A stretch of DNA of 5,107 nucleotides from Dehalococcoidia bacterium (GCA_012270665.1 JAAXHY010000455.1:7028-12134); one strand, 5' to 3'. Positions 1 to 5,014 are shown, counted from the stretch's first letter. Program-made: numbers and translations. Notes: generated by a model from the letters alone, not told the origin.

Positions 1-205
1 CCACTTCTGCCGGAGTCCAGTTCCCTATCAGGTGATCCAGCGAAGATCCGACAACATCCTCTCCTCCTGAGTTATCCGCGAGTCCGGCGCCCTTGCGGAG
101 CAATCTCAGGGCGGCTTGATTCAGGGATATCCCCTCACGCCTCGCCAGACGGCGCACACTCGCGCTCAGGTCGTCGTCGAATCCTCTGATAGTAAGCTGG
201 TTCAT
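1..205 (-). CDS. Ribbon-helix-helix antitoxin, VapB-type (partial, C-terminus beyond window)
   Basis: The gene reads leftward from ATG at 203-205 and stays open to the window edge, giving 68 visible residues starting MNQLTIRGFDDDLSASVRRL. The first 40 residues fit an Arc/FitA-like ribbon-helix-helix fold: a short beta strand (QLTIRGF, residues 3-9) that would dimerise and enter the DNA major groove, helix A (about 10-23), a turn at GIS (25-27) and helix B (about 28-41, NQAALRLLRKGAG). After a polar linker, SSLDHLIGNWTPAEV (54-68) resembles the toxin-binding tail common in VapB proteins (LDxLxGxW). A Shine-Dalgarno GAGGG lies 6 nt upstream of the ATG. VapB antitoxins neutralise PIN-domain VapC ribonucleases and repress their own operon. 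The toxin gene is expected just beyond position 1 and is not seen. The RHH assignment is strong; the exact toxin family is inferred. Confidence 0.82.
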   Translation of the reverse strand, partial: MNQLTIRGFDDDLSASVRRLARREGISLNQAALRLLRKGAGLADNSGGEDVVGSSLDHLIGNWTPAEV

Positions 206-215
206 GTGATTCCCT

Positions 216-247
216 CTTATGACTCATAAGTGAGTCAGTGCGAGTCA
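216..247. promoter_or_regulatory. Candidate antitoxin operator: overlapping palindromes and phased GAGTCA boxes
   Basis: Two perfect inverted repeats overlap here. CTTATGACTCATAAG (216-230) is a 15-bp palindrome centred on 223. TGACTCA (220-226) and TGAGTCA (231-237) form a 7-bp inverted repeat around TAAG. A third box, GAGTCA (242-247), is repeated 10 bp after the GAGTCA at 232-237. Box spacing of 10-11 bp places all copies on one face of the helix, which suits cooperative binding of RHH dimers. The array lies over the predicted transcription start of the antitoxin and abuts its Shine-Dalgarno. That it binds the antitoxin is inferred. Confidence 0.6.
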
Positions 248-275
248 TCGTACTTGTCGCTCACGATCAGGTCAA
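247..275 (-). promoter_or_regulatory. Sigma70-type promoter of the antitoxin gene
   Basis: On the minus strand, TTGACC (275-270) and TACGAT (252-247) are separated by exactly 17 bp. The -35 matches five of six consensus positions and the -10 four of six. Transcription would start near 240, giving a leader of about 35 nt before the antitoxin ATG. The palindromic operator lies directly downstream and touches the -10, as expected for an autoregulated toxin-antitoxin operon. Predicted from sequence only. Confidence 0.55.
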
Positions 276-313
276 GGTTGTCCGCCCATAGTAGAGGATT
301 TCAAAGTTTCGGT

Positions 314-342
314 TTGCCAGTTGACGGCGGTGGGAGTAAAGT
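314..342 (+). promoter_or_regulatory. Candidate sigma70-type promoter for the MFS gene
   Basis: TTGCCA (314-319, five of six consensus bases) and TAAAGT (337-342, four of six) are 17 bp apart. Transcription would start near 349, about 26 nt upstream of the ATG at 375. This supports that ATG over the earlier in-frame TTG at 321, which would lie inside the promoter. It is divergent from the antitoxin promoter 40 bp away, so antitoxin binding could affect both. Sequence match only. Confidence 0.4.
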
Positions 343-374
343 GTACCGATTCCATGTTGGTACAGAGCAATCGA

Positions 375-1577
375 ATGGTCTCGTTCATAACCAAAGCCCC
401 CCGTTCACGCAGAACACTGATGTTCGGCTCCACGATGCACGTGTGGAGCGACCTTTTCTTCGCGCTTCTGGTGCCGCTTCTTCCCTTCATCAAGGAGGAT
501 ATGGGCCTGTCCTTCACGGAGGTCGGCCTGCTGCGTTCGGTGTTCAGCGGCGCGTCCGCCGTGCTCCAGGTTCCGGCGGGCTTCCTCGCCGAGAGCACGG
601 GCGAGTTCTGGCTGCTGATATGGGGCAACGTCTGGGTATCCGCAGGACTCGTGGCGATGGCGCTGTCGTCGGTGTTTGCTGCGCTGGTGGTCGCCTCTGG
701 CGTCGGCGGTCTCGGTGGGGGAATGCAGCATCCACTGGCTTCGAGCATGGTGTCGCGCGCCTACGACGACAAGGGACGCGCCACAGCCGTCGGGACTGTC
801 AACTTCGCGGGCGACATCGGCAAGATGATCGCTCCGCTGGTCGCCGGACTGCTCGCGATCAGCATGGGATGGCGGGCGACCTTCATGGTCGTAGGACTTG
901 CGGGGCTGGTGTTCATGTTCGCCTCGATGCTCACTCGGCGCGCGGTGGACATCGGAAGGCCGCGTCCAAGTTCCAATACGCCTGGAGACGCTGAAGCCGC
1001 GGAGGCCGAATCTGACTCAAAGGTGGCCGGCTTCATCGCGCTGAGCGGCGTCGGCCTGCTCGATTCGGCGACGCGCACCTCCGCGCTCGTGTTCCTTCCG
1101 TTCGTGATGGAGAGCAAAGAGATGGGCCCGGGTCAGATAAGCGCGATGCTGTTCCTGCTGTTCGGAGGAGGCGCGATAGGCAAGTACGTTTGCGGCTGGC
1201 TGGGCGACCGCATGGGCACTCTGAGCCTCGTGTGGGCCACGAAGGGCCTGACCGCCGCGCTGCTGGTCGCGTCGCTGTTCACGCCCGCGCTCCTGATGGC
1301 GCCGTTAGTGATATTCATAGGCATAGGGCTGAACGGCACGTCGTCGGTGCTGTACGCCACGGTAGCGGAGTTCGTTCCCCCGGGCCGTCGCGGCCGCTTC
1401 TACGGGTTCTTCTACACGACCAACGAGTTGGGAACGGTCATAGCGCCACTCGCCTACGGTTTCGTGGCCGACGTATTCAGCCTGAGAACCACTATGCTGG
1501 CTATGGCAGCGGCCACCGCCGCCATCCTGCCCGCCAGTCTCACCCTTAGACGCCACCTGGAGCGCGCGGGATTCTGA
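375..1577 (+). CDS. MFS transporter, fosmidomycin-resistance-like (FSR/YNFM-type) branch
   Basis: A 400-residue inner-membrane protein with the usual 12-helix major facilitator layout: two six-helix halves joined by a hydrophilic linker (about residues 187-217) rich in Glu/Asp/Ala. Helix 1 ends in LLPFIKEDMGLSFTEVGLL (35-53), a start-of-domain pattern typical of FSR-like and related drug or organic-anion exporters. GGGMQHPLASS (114-124) matches the conserved G-x-x-HP region of helix 4. The loop 8-9 motif GWLGDRMGT (274-282) is the second copy of MFS motif A; the first copy is degenerate (GFLAESTG, 69-76). Near the C-terminus, FYGFFYTTNELGTVIAPLAYG (342-362) matches the late helices of the family. 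The substrate cannot be read from sequence; efflux of a small organic compound by proton antiport is the family expectation. The frame is open from 321, but ATG 375 fits the predicted promoter better; its Shine-Dalgarno is weak. ATG 420 would cut into helix 1. About half of its isoleucines use ATA. Confidence 0.87.
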   Translation: MVSFITKAPRSRRTLMFGSTMHVWSDLFFALLVPLLPFIKEDMGLSFTEVGLLRSVFSGASAVLQVPAGFLAESTGEFWLLIWGNVWVSAGLVAMALSSVFAALVVASGVGGLGGGMQHPLASSMVSRAYDDKGRATAVGTVNFAGDIGKMIAPLVAGLLAISMGWRATFMVVGLAGLVFMFASMLTRRAVDIGRPRPSSNTPGDAEAAEAESDSKVAGFIALSGVGLLDSATRTSALVFLPFVMESKEMGPGQISAMLFLLFGGGAIGKYVCGWLGDRMGTLSLVWATKGLTAALLVASLFTPALLMAPLVIFIGIGLNGTSSVLYATVAEFVPPGRRGRFYGFFYTTNELGTVIAPLAYGFVADVFSLRTTMLAMAAATAAILPASLTLRRHLERAGF

Positions 1578-1578
1578 T

Positions 1579-1599
1579 ACATCGAAAGGCGCCCGATGT
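1579..1599 (+). terminator. Weak hairpin after the MFS gene
   Basis: ACATCG (1579-1584) and CGATGT (1594-1599) can form a 6-bp stem around a 9-nt loop just after the stop codon. No T-run follows (GAGGCATTTCC), so intrinsic termination is doubtful. It could instead be a transcript 3'-end stabiliser or chance. Confidence 0.2.
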
Positions 1600-1613
1600 G
1601 AGGCATTTCCAAC

Positions 1614-1642
1614 TTGCGATAGTCCGATAATATCAATATGCT
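1614..1642 (+). promoter_or_regulatory. Candidate promoter for ribF
   Basis: TTGCGA (1614-1619) and TATGCT (1637-1642) are 17 bp apart, each with four of six consensus bases. The predicted start, near 1649, would leave a leader of about 28 nt before ATG 1677 and would exclude the earlier ATG at 1638. An AT-rich GATAATAT at 1626-1633 is an alternative -10. No FMN riboswitch-like leader is present. Confidence 0.3.
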
Positions 1643-1676
1643 TATAGCCGATTCTCGCCACTATAGCGAAGCCACC

Positions 1677-2603
1677 ATGAGCATAGAAGAAGACCTCTCC
1701 CACTTCGAACCCGACCGGGACTCGACCATCACGATAGGCGTGTTCGACGGTGTTCACCGGGGACACCGACACCTTATCGGCAGACTCGTTCAGGAGGCGA
1801 GAAGCGCGAACACTCTCGCGGGAGCGCTGACCTTCAAGAACCATCCCATCACCGTGCTCAGGCCAGGCGCGGAGGTGCGCTTTCTAACCGACCTCGACGA
1901 ACGTGTCAGGCTTCTGAAAGAACTCGGAGTAGATTTCGTCATTCCGGTCAGGTTCGACCGCGAACTGGCGAGTCTGTCCTCGCATGATTTCCTGCTCCAC
2001 CTGTTTGAAAAACTCAGAATGCGCAGGCTGATAGTGGGCCCGGATTTCGCTATGGGTCGAGACCGCGACGGCACTCTCGACACGCTTCCCGCGATAGGCA
2101 AGAGCATCGGCTTCACTTTCGAGGCCGTTGACCTTATGACCGACTCTGTCGGGGTGGTCAAGAGCACTACGATACGCAACAGCATAGCCGAAGGCGACGT
2201 ATCGCGCGCGGCCAGACTGCTGGGACGCAATTTCTCGATCAACGGGACCGTCGGACACGGTGAGAAGCGTGGACGCGAACTCGGATTTCCGACCGCGAAT
2301 CTCGAACTCGCCCCGGGATTCATCTTCCCGGGAGACGGCATCTACGCGGCATGGGCGCACCTGGATTCAGGCTCGTACATGGCAGCAGCCAGCATCGGTG
2401 TCCGCCCTACTTTTGACGACGGCGAGAACAGGACGATAGAGGCATACCTGCTTGATTTCTCGGACGACATCTACGATCAGCCTCTCCGGCTCGAATTCGT
2501 CCGGCGTCTGCGCGGCGAAGAGAAGTTCGACTCCATTCAGGCGCTCCTAGACCAGATGGACGAAGACGCGCGCCGGACCCGGGAGATACTGACAGACTCC
2601 TAG
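1677..2603 (+). CDS. ribF: Bifunctional riboflavin kinase / FAD synthetase RibF
   Basis: This cytosolic enzyme phosphorylates riboflavin to FMN and then adenylylates FMN to FAD. With ATG 1677 it has 308 residues, the normal family length. The N-terminal adenylyltransferase domain carries the nucleotide-binding motif GVFDGVHRGH (21-30), then LIVGPDFAMGRDRDGTL matching the conserved VGxDFxFGxxxxGd segment, and KSTTIRNSIAEGDVSRAARLLGR before the domain boundary. The C-terminal kinase domain carries GTVGHGEKRGRELGFPTANL with the diagnostic PTAN motif, GIYAAWA, SIGVRPTFD and IEAYLLDFSDDIY, where the family glutamate is kept but the usual histidine two residues later is a tyrosine. The end, LRGEEKFDSIQALLDQMDED, matches RibF C-termini. 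The frame also allows ATG 1638 (13 more residues), but that region resembles leader sequence and overlaps the predicted promoter. Shine-Dalgarno support is weak for both starts. It stands alone, not in a rib operon. Eight of 19 isoleucines are ATA. Confidence 0.96.
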   Translation: MSIEEDLSHFEPDRDSTITIGVFDGVHRGHRHLIGRLVQEARSANTLAGALTFKNHPITVLRPGAEVRFLTDLDERVRLLKELGVDFVIPVRFDRELASLSSHDFLLHLFEKLRMRRLIVGPDFAMGRDRDGTLDTLPAIGKSIGFTFEAVDLMTDSVGVVKSTTIRNSIAEGDVSRAARLLGRNFSINGTVGHGEKRGRELGFPTANLELAPGFIFPGDGIYAAWAHLDSGSYMAAASIGVRPTFDDGENRTIEAYLLDFSDDIYDQPLRLEFVRRLRGEEKFDSIQALLDQMDEDARRTREILTDS

Positions 2604-2731
2604 ATTTCACGTCTCGATTCCGACTTATGGGCGGTCGCCGCCAAATTGATCCTTCGCGCGGGTAATGTGTCGCCGCTTCATGGTGACGGAAGTATTCCAA
2701 TGGTGGGCCATCGTTGCCTTTTCAGACCTGT

Positions 2732-2784
2732 AACAGGGCGTAACCAACCGCGTATGGCCAATCAATATGACACCCTGTTTTCTT
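2732..2784 (+). terminator. Terminator-like inverted repeat downstream of ribF
   Basis: AACAGGG (2732-2738) and CCCTGTT (2773-2779) are perfect complements. The second arm runs into T-rich TTTTCTTT, like the U-tract of an intrinsic terminator. The 34-nt loop is longer than usual and the stem is only 7 bp, so the call is tentative. Its position between ribF and the next promoter is sensible. Confidence 0.28.
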
Positions 2785-2793
2785 TACGGCGTA

Positions 2794-2822
2794 TTGAATC
2801 TTTTCGAGAACCTCACTATCAT
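2794..2822 (+). promoter_or_regulatory. Sigma70-type promoter of the DUF5679 gene
   Basis: TTGAAT (2794-2799) and TATCAT (2817-2822, five of six consensus bases) are exactly 17 bp apart in an AT-richer patch. The predicted start is near 2829, leaving a 5' leader of about 120 nt before the ATG at 2953. It is one of the best promoter matches in the window. Confidence 0.5.
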
Positions 2823-2851
2823 CTTTCTAGTCCTCGTTTCAATCAGTCTTA

Positions 2852-2950
2852 TCCACCTCCTGCGCGGTGGACTCCTCCCACTGTCGCAGATTCAAGTCTC
2901 CGACCGACTCTAAGGATTAGTTCTATCACAGATTTCACCAGGGGGGAGTT
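2852..2950 (+). promoter_or_regulatory. Structured leader with possible Shine-Dalgarno sequestration
   Basis: The predicted leader contains a local hairpin, TCCACC (2852-2857) with GGTGGA (2866-2871). Directly after it, CTCCTCCC (2872-2879) can pair with the unusually strong ribosome-binding tract GGGGGGAG (2941-2948) with one G-U wobble; flanking bases extend this to about 10 bp (2870-2879 with 2941-2950). Pairing would hide the ribosome site. The local hairpin and the long-range helix share 2870-2871, so they compete slightly. Regulation is inference; a C-rich tract and a G-rich tract could also match by chance. Confidence 0.3.
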
Positions 2951-2952
2951 AA

Positions 2953-3096
2953 ATGCAGGCCTACTGTCTGAGATGCCGCGCGCACCGTGACGTATCGAAC
3001 GCTGAGCAGGTTACGCTGAAAAATGGTCGTCCCGCCACACGCGGAAAGTGCTCCGTCTGCAGCGCGACCGTGTTCCGAATCGGCAAAGCGGAGTAA
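2953..3096 (+). CDS. DUF5679-type zinc-ribbon-like microprotein, 47 aa
   Basis: The gene encodes 47 residues, starting MQAYCLRCRAHRDVSNAEQV and ending in a TAA at 3094-3096. Two knuckles, CLRC (5-8) and CSVC (33-36), would provide four cysteines for one zinc ion. Between them, the NGRPATRGKC segment (24-33) is the hallmark I recognise from DUF5679 proteins, small cysteine-pair proteins found in Chloroflexota and some archaea and as a tail module on larger nucleic-acid proteins such as topoisomerase I. FRIGK (41-45) is the typical ending. The ATG is preceded by GGGGGGAG with a 4-nt spacer. The molecular function is unknown; nucleic-acid or ribosome association is a guess from the zinc-ribbon look and basic charge. 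It appears to be a single-gene unit with its own promoter and a downstream hairpin. It is short enough that gene callers with length limits would drop it. Confidence 0.88.
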   Translation: MQAYCLRCRAHRDVSNAEQVTLKNGRPATRGKCSVCSATVFRIGKAE

Positions 3097-3119
3097 CGCT
3101 CGTTTCGGCTATTATGAAG

Positions 3120-3160
3120 AACAGGAAGGGAGCGTACAGAACGCTCCCTTCCTGTTTGTG
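3120..3160 (+). terminator. Perfect 16-bp hairpin after the DUF5679 gene
   Basis: The arms 3120-3135 and 3141-3156 are perfect reverse complements (core AGGAAGGGAGCGT with ACGCTCCCTTCCT) around the 5-nt loop ACAGA. It lies 23 bp after the stop codon. The A-rich 5' flank and TTT at 3155-3157 give weak U-tract character, interrupted at once by GTG. It is most likely a transcription terminator or 3'-end stabiliser for the microprotein mRNA. The stem is strong; efficiency is uncertain. Confidence 0.6.
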
Positions 3161-3184
3161 ACAGAAGTCGGGATGCGTTACCAT
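3156..3184 (+). promoter_or_regulatory. Candidate promoter for the 505-residue membrane protein
   Basis: TTGTGA (3156-3161) and TACCAT (3179-3184) are spaced 17 bp apart, each with four of six consensus bases. The predicted start is near 3191. GGAG at 3199-3202 would be the Shine-Dalgarno, 12 nt before ATG 3215, a longer gap than usual. The -35 overlaps the end of the preceding hairpin. Modest support. Confidence 0.3.
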
Positions 3185-3214
3185 CCGCGCCCGTCCCCGG
3201 AGTAATACATCTCT

Positions 3215-4732
3215 ATGCGAATGACACGAGTCCTAGTGGCGGTGGGCGCGCTCGCCATCTTCTTCGCGGTCGTGTCTCCGGTCTATGGGCACGCTTTCGG
3301 TCAGCGTTACGATCTTCCCATCCCGCTTAGCTACTTCCTCATAGGGGCCGCGGCTGCGGTCGCCCTGTCGTTCGTGGTGATCGGGATGTTCGTTCAGAAG
3401 GGTCGCGAGAGTTTCTCGTACCCGCGTCTGGACCTGCTTCGAGTTCCAGTGGTCGGCGCGATCCTTTCGAGTGGATTCGCGGCCATCGTGGTCAGAGCAC
3501 TCTCGGTAGCGCTGTTCCTGCTGCTCCTGCTGACCGGATTTCTCGGAACCAACCGGCCCATAGACAACCTCTCTCCCACGTTCATCTGGATAATCTGGTG
3601 GGTGGGAATGGGCTACGCAGCCGCGCTGCTGGGTAACGTGTGGATGTTCGTCAATCCGTGGAAGATAACCTTCGAGTGGTTCCAGAAAATCGGCGGACAG
3701 TCCGAATGGGAGAACGAAGCTCCCTTCCGCTATCCCGATGGACTGGACGTCTGGCCCGCGCTGCTGCTGTTCTTCCTGTTCGCCTGGTCCGAGAACGTCT
3801 TCACCGGCGCGTTTCGACCTTTCACGCTGTCAATCATGATCGTTTTGTATTCGATAATCACCTGGGTGGGCATGGCCGCCTTCGGCAAGCATACGTGGCT
3901 CAGGCACGGCGAAGCCTTCACCGTCCTCTTCGGACTGTTCGCTCGGTTCTCACCCACCGAGGTAAGGGTCGTGGACCGAAGCGCGCGAGCCGGATGCGAC
4001 TCCGAGCGCTCCCTGGAATCCGAGTGTGTTGACTGCTACGAATGTTACGAGCGCGCGAGCGAAGAGGACAAGGAACTGAACCTGCGTCCCTTCGCCGTTG
4101 GCCTTGCTGTCAAGCGGCATATCTCGGTAGCCATGGCGGCCTTCGTGATACTGACGCTCGCCACCGTCAGCTTCGACGGCTTCCAGGACACCGAGACATG
4201 GGCCTCCTGGCGCGCCGACCTCCTGACCATCACAACGACCGATGTTGTGGACACGCTTGGCCTCTCCATCGCTCCTCTGCTGTTCGCCCTTGTATATGTC
4301 GCCTTCTGCTGGGGAGTCAGGCTGATGTCCGGGGACAGCGGCGACTTTGGATCGCTCGCGTCCGCCTTCGTATTCTCTCTGGTCCCGATAGCGCTCGCCT
4401 ACAACATCGCCCACTTCGTAACCCTGCTGCTGATCCAAGGCCAGCTCATAATCCCGCTCGCCTCCGACCCGTTCGGTTTCGGCTGGGACATATTCGGCAG
4501 CGCGGACTACAATGTGGACCTGGAAATAATCAGCGCGAAGGCGGTGTGGTTCATTAGCCTCGCCGCCATAGTCCTGGGACACGTCATCTCCGTGTACCTG
4601 GCCCACCTGACGTCGCTGCGTCTCTCCGAGCGCGCGCCCAACGCCCTCAGAGGCCAGGTTCCGATGCTCGCGCTGATGGTTCTCTACACCGTCAGCAGTC
4701 TGTGGATAATCGGCCAGCCCATAGTGAGCTGA
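3215..4732 (+). CDS. Polytopic membrane protein, 'fenitrothion hydrolase'-like family
   Basis: A 505-residue inner-membrane protein. Residues 5-22 form a signal-like hydrophobic stretch ending SPVYG, so cleavage could leave His26 of HAFGQRYDLPIPL (26-38) at the mature N-terminus. About ten helices follow (roughly 37-60, 84-110, 122-146, 177-197, 201-223, 302-320, 348-370, 379-408, 441-466, 483-501). Basic loops at 61-83 and 467-482 agree with the cytoplasmic side. The large cytoplasmic loop 224-301 holds C261 and a CxxCxxC cluster (C271, C274, C277) in a charged setting. The opposite face carries His26, SFDGFQDTETW (319-329) and SDPFGFGWDIFG (417-428); YNIAHF (396-401) puts His400 in the outer half of a helix. 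I recall proteins with the HxFGxRYDLPxPL start named 'fenitrothion hydrolase' in actinobacteria and Chloroflexota; that name comes from a pesticide-degradation study and may not reflect the natural role. Metal use is inferred. The start could also be ATG 3221. The gene is intact and apparently monocistronic. Confidence 0.72.
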   Translation: MRMTRVLVAVGALAIFFAVVSPVYGHAFGQRYDLPIPLSYFLIGAAAAVALSFVVIGMFVQKGRESFSYPRLDLLRVPVVGAILSSGFAAIVVRALSVALFLLLLLTGFLGTNRPIDNLSPTFIWIIWWVGMGYAAALLGNVWMFVNPWKITFEWFQKIGGQSEWENEAPFRYPDGLDVWPALLLFFLFAWSENVFTGAFRPFTLSIMIVLYSIITWVGMAAFGKHTWLRHGEAFTVLFGLFARFSPTEVRVVDRSARAGCDSERSLESECVDCYECYERASEEDKELNLRPFAVGLAVKRHISVAMAAFVILTLATVSFDGFQDTETWASWRADLLTITTTDVVDTLGLSIAPLLFALVYVAFCWGVRLMSGDSGDFGSLASAFVFSLVPIALAYNIAHFVTLLLIQGQLIIPLASDPFGFGWDIFGSADYNVDLEIISAKAVWFISLAAIVLGHVISVYLAHLTSLRLSERAPNALRGQVPMLALMVLYTVSSLWIIGQPIVS

Positions 4733-4734
4733 GG

Positions 4735-4749
4735 GGTCTCAGTGAGACC
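4735..4749. repeat. Short inverted repeat after the membrane-protein stop
   Basis: GGTCTC (4735-4740) and GAGACC (4744-4749) form a perfect 6-bp inverted repeat around AGT, 2 bp after the stop codon. No T-run follows, so it is a poor terminator. It sits at the junction with the PIN remnant, and its right arm forms the first codons of that frame. Confidence 0.3.
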
Positions 4750-4948
4750 GCAAATGGCCGGTCGGATATTTCGGGCGCGTTTTGTTCGGCTTTTCATCAC
4801 TTTCGACCATGCGGAATTGGCGGGCAGGCCGCCGCTGTATCACAGGGAGCCGTTCGACAGGACGCTGGTGGCGCAGGTGAAGGACCTGGTTCTGGTGACG
4901 CGGGACGGAAATATGCCGCGGTATGGGGTGGATGTTATGGCGGCGTAA
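4742..4948 (+). pseudogene. C-terminal remnant of a PIN-domain (VapC-type) toxin
   Basis: The 68 codons from 4742 to the TAA at 4946-4948 match only the second half of a PIN ribonuclease. LFITFDHAELAGRPPLYHREPFDRTLVAQ (18-46) corresponds to the family segment I-T-x-x-H-A-x-x-x-x-x-P-x-H-R-D-P-F-D-R-x-L-x-A-Q, and LVLVTRDGNMPRYGVDVMAA (49-68) to the closing strand with its T-x-D motif. The two C-terminal acidic residues (in PFDR and TRD) survive, but the N-terminal half with the first catalytic Asp and the Glu is absent. About four residues also seem deleted after LVAQ, where families have A-x-x-E-G. The upstream space is taken by an intact membrane-protein gene, so the missing half is not nearby. 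No antitoxin gene adjoins it. A GTG or the ATG at 4754 could in principle start translation, but activity is not expected. The left-edge antitoxin is almost 5 kb away and is not its partner. Confidence 0.72.
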
Positions 4949-4972
4949 GGCGGCGTCTGGAATATGATAGCG

Positions 4973-5014
4973 GAGGCGCGCTCCCACATCGGGGGATGAC
5001 GGGAGCGCGTCCTC
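4973..5014. terminator. Hairpin between convergent genes, possible bidirectional terminator
   Basis: CGCGCTCCC (4977-4985) and GGGAGCGCG (5001-5009) form a perfect 9-bp stem, extended by a wobble and another pair. CATC (4987-4990) and GATG (4995-4998) can form an inner stem around a GGGG loop. The plus-strand exit reads TCCTCTTA, with no clean T-run on either side. Its place between a plus-strand remnant and a minus-strand gene end suits transcription termination, but it could instead be a REP-like dispersed element. Confidence 0.42.

Larger units (their letters stand above)
2604..2952. other. Long intergenic region with regulatory elements, no convincing gene
   Basis: About 350 bp between ribF and the DUF5679 gene. 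It is less GC-rich than the genes, especially from about 2740. It contains a small GC-rich hairpin (GGCGG 2630-2634 with CCGCC 2638-2642), an 11-bp palindrome CCTGTAACAGG (2727-2737), a terminator-like inverted repeat (2732-2784), a promoter (2794-2822) and a structured leader. An open frame at 2646-2990 has no recognisable domain and overlaps the real downstream gene in another frame. No tRNA or other known RNA fold was recognised. Confidence 0.55.

Noticed and set aside
230..994. A 254-codon open frame on the plus strand beginning with GTG
   Set aside because: It overlaps the clear MFS gene in another frame, its protein is Arg/Gly-rich low-complexity without domains, and its start lies in the antitoxin operator.
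1578..1676. FMN riboswitch upstream of ribF
   Set aside because: The space before the start is too short and has none of the conserved FMN-element core; only a promoter-like pair and a small hairpin are visible.
1305..2360. Long minus-strand open frames opposite the MFS and ribF genes
   Set aside because: They are antisense shadows produced by GC-rich codon bias; no motif, no promoter, and both sense genes are well recognised.
2646..2990. A 114-codon plus-strand open frame in the intergenic region
   Set aside because: It lacks a Shine-Dalgarno and any recognisable domain, spans the promoter and leader, and overlaps the DUF5679 gene out of frame.
3023..3205. A 60-codon plus-strand open frame
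   Set aside because: It overlaps the DUF5679 gene out of frame and translates through the terminator hairpin.
2604..3214. CRISPR array, tRNA or insertion sequence in the intergenic regions
   Set aside because: No regularly spaced repeats, cloverleaf pattern, transposase fragment or terminal inverted repeats with target duplications were found.
3950..4606. A 218-codon minus-strand open frame inside the membrane-protein gene
   Set aside because: It is antisense to a gene with clear transmembrane organisation and has a composition typical of a shadow frame.
1..4948. Pairing of the left-edge antitoxin with the PIN remnant as one split toxin-antitoxin system
   Set aside because: They are on opposite strands, nearly 5 kb apart, with intact unrelated genes between; the antitoxin's own partner is expected just outside the window.
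4739..4987. An 82-codon minus-strand open frame opposite the PIN remnant
   Set aside because: The plus-strand reading has recognisable PIN motifs; this frame is Arg/His/Pro-rich without any motif.
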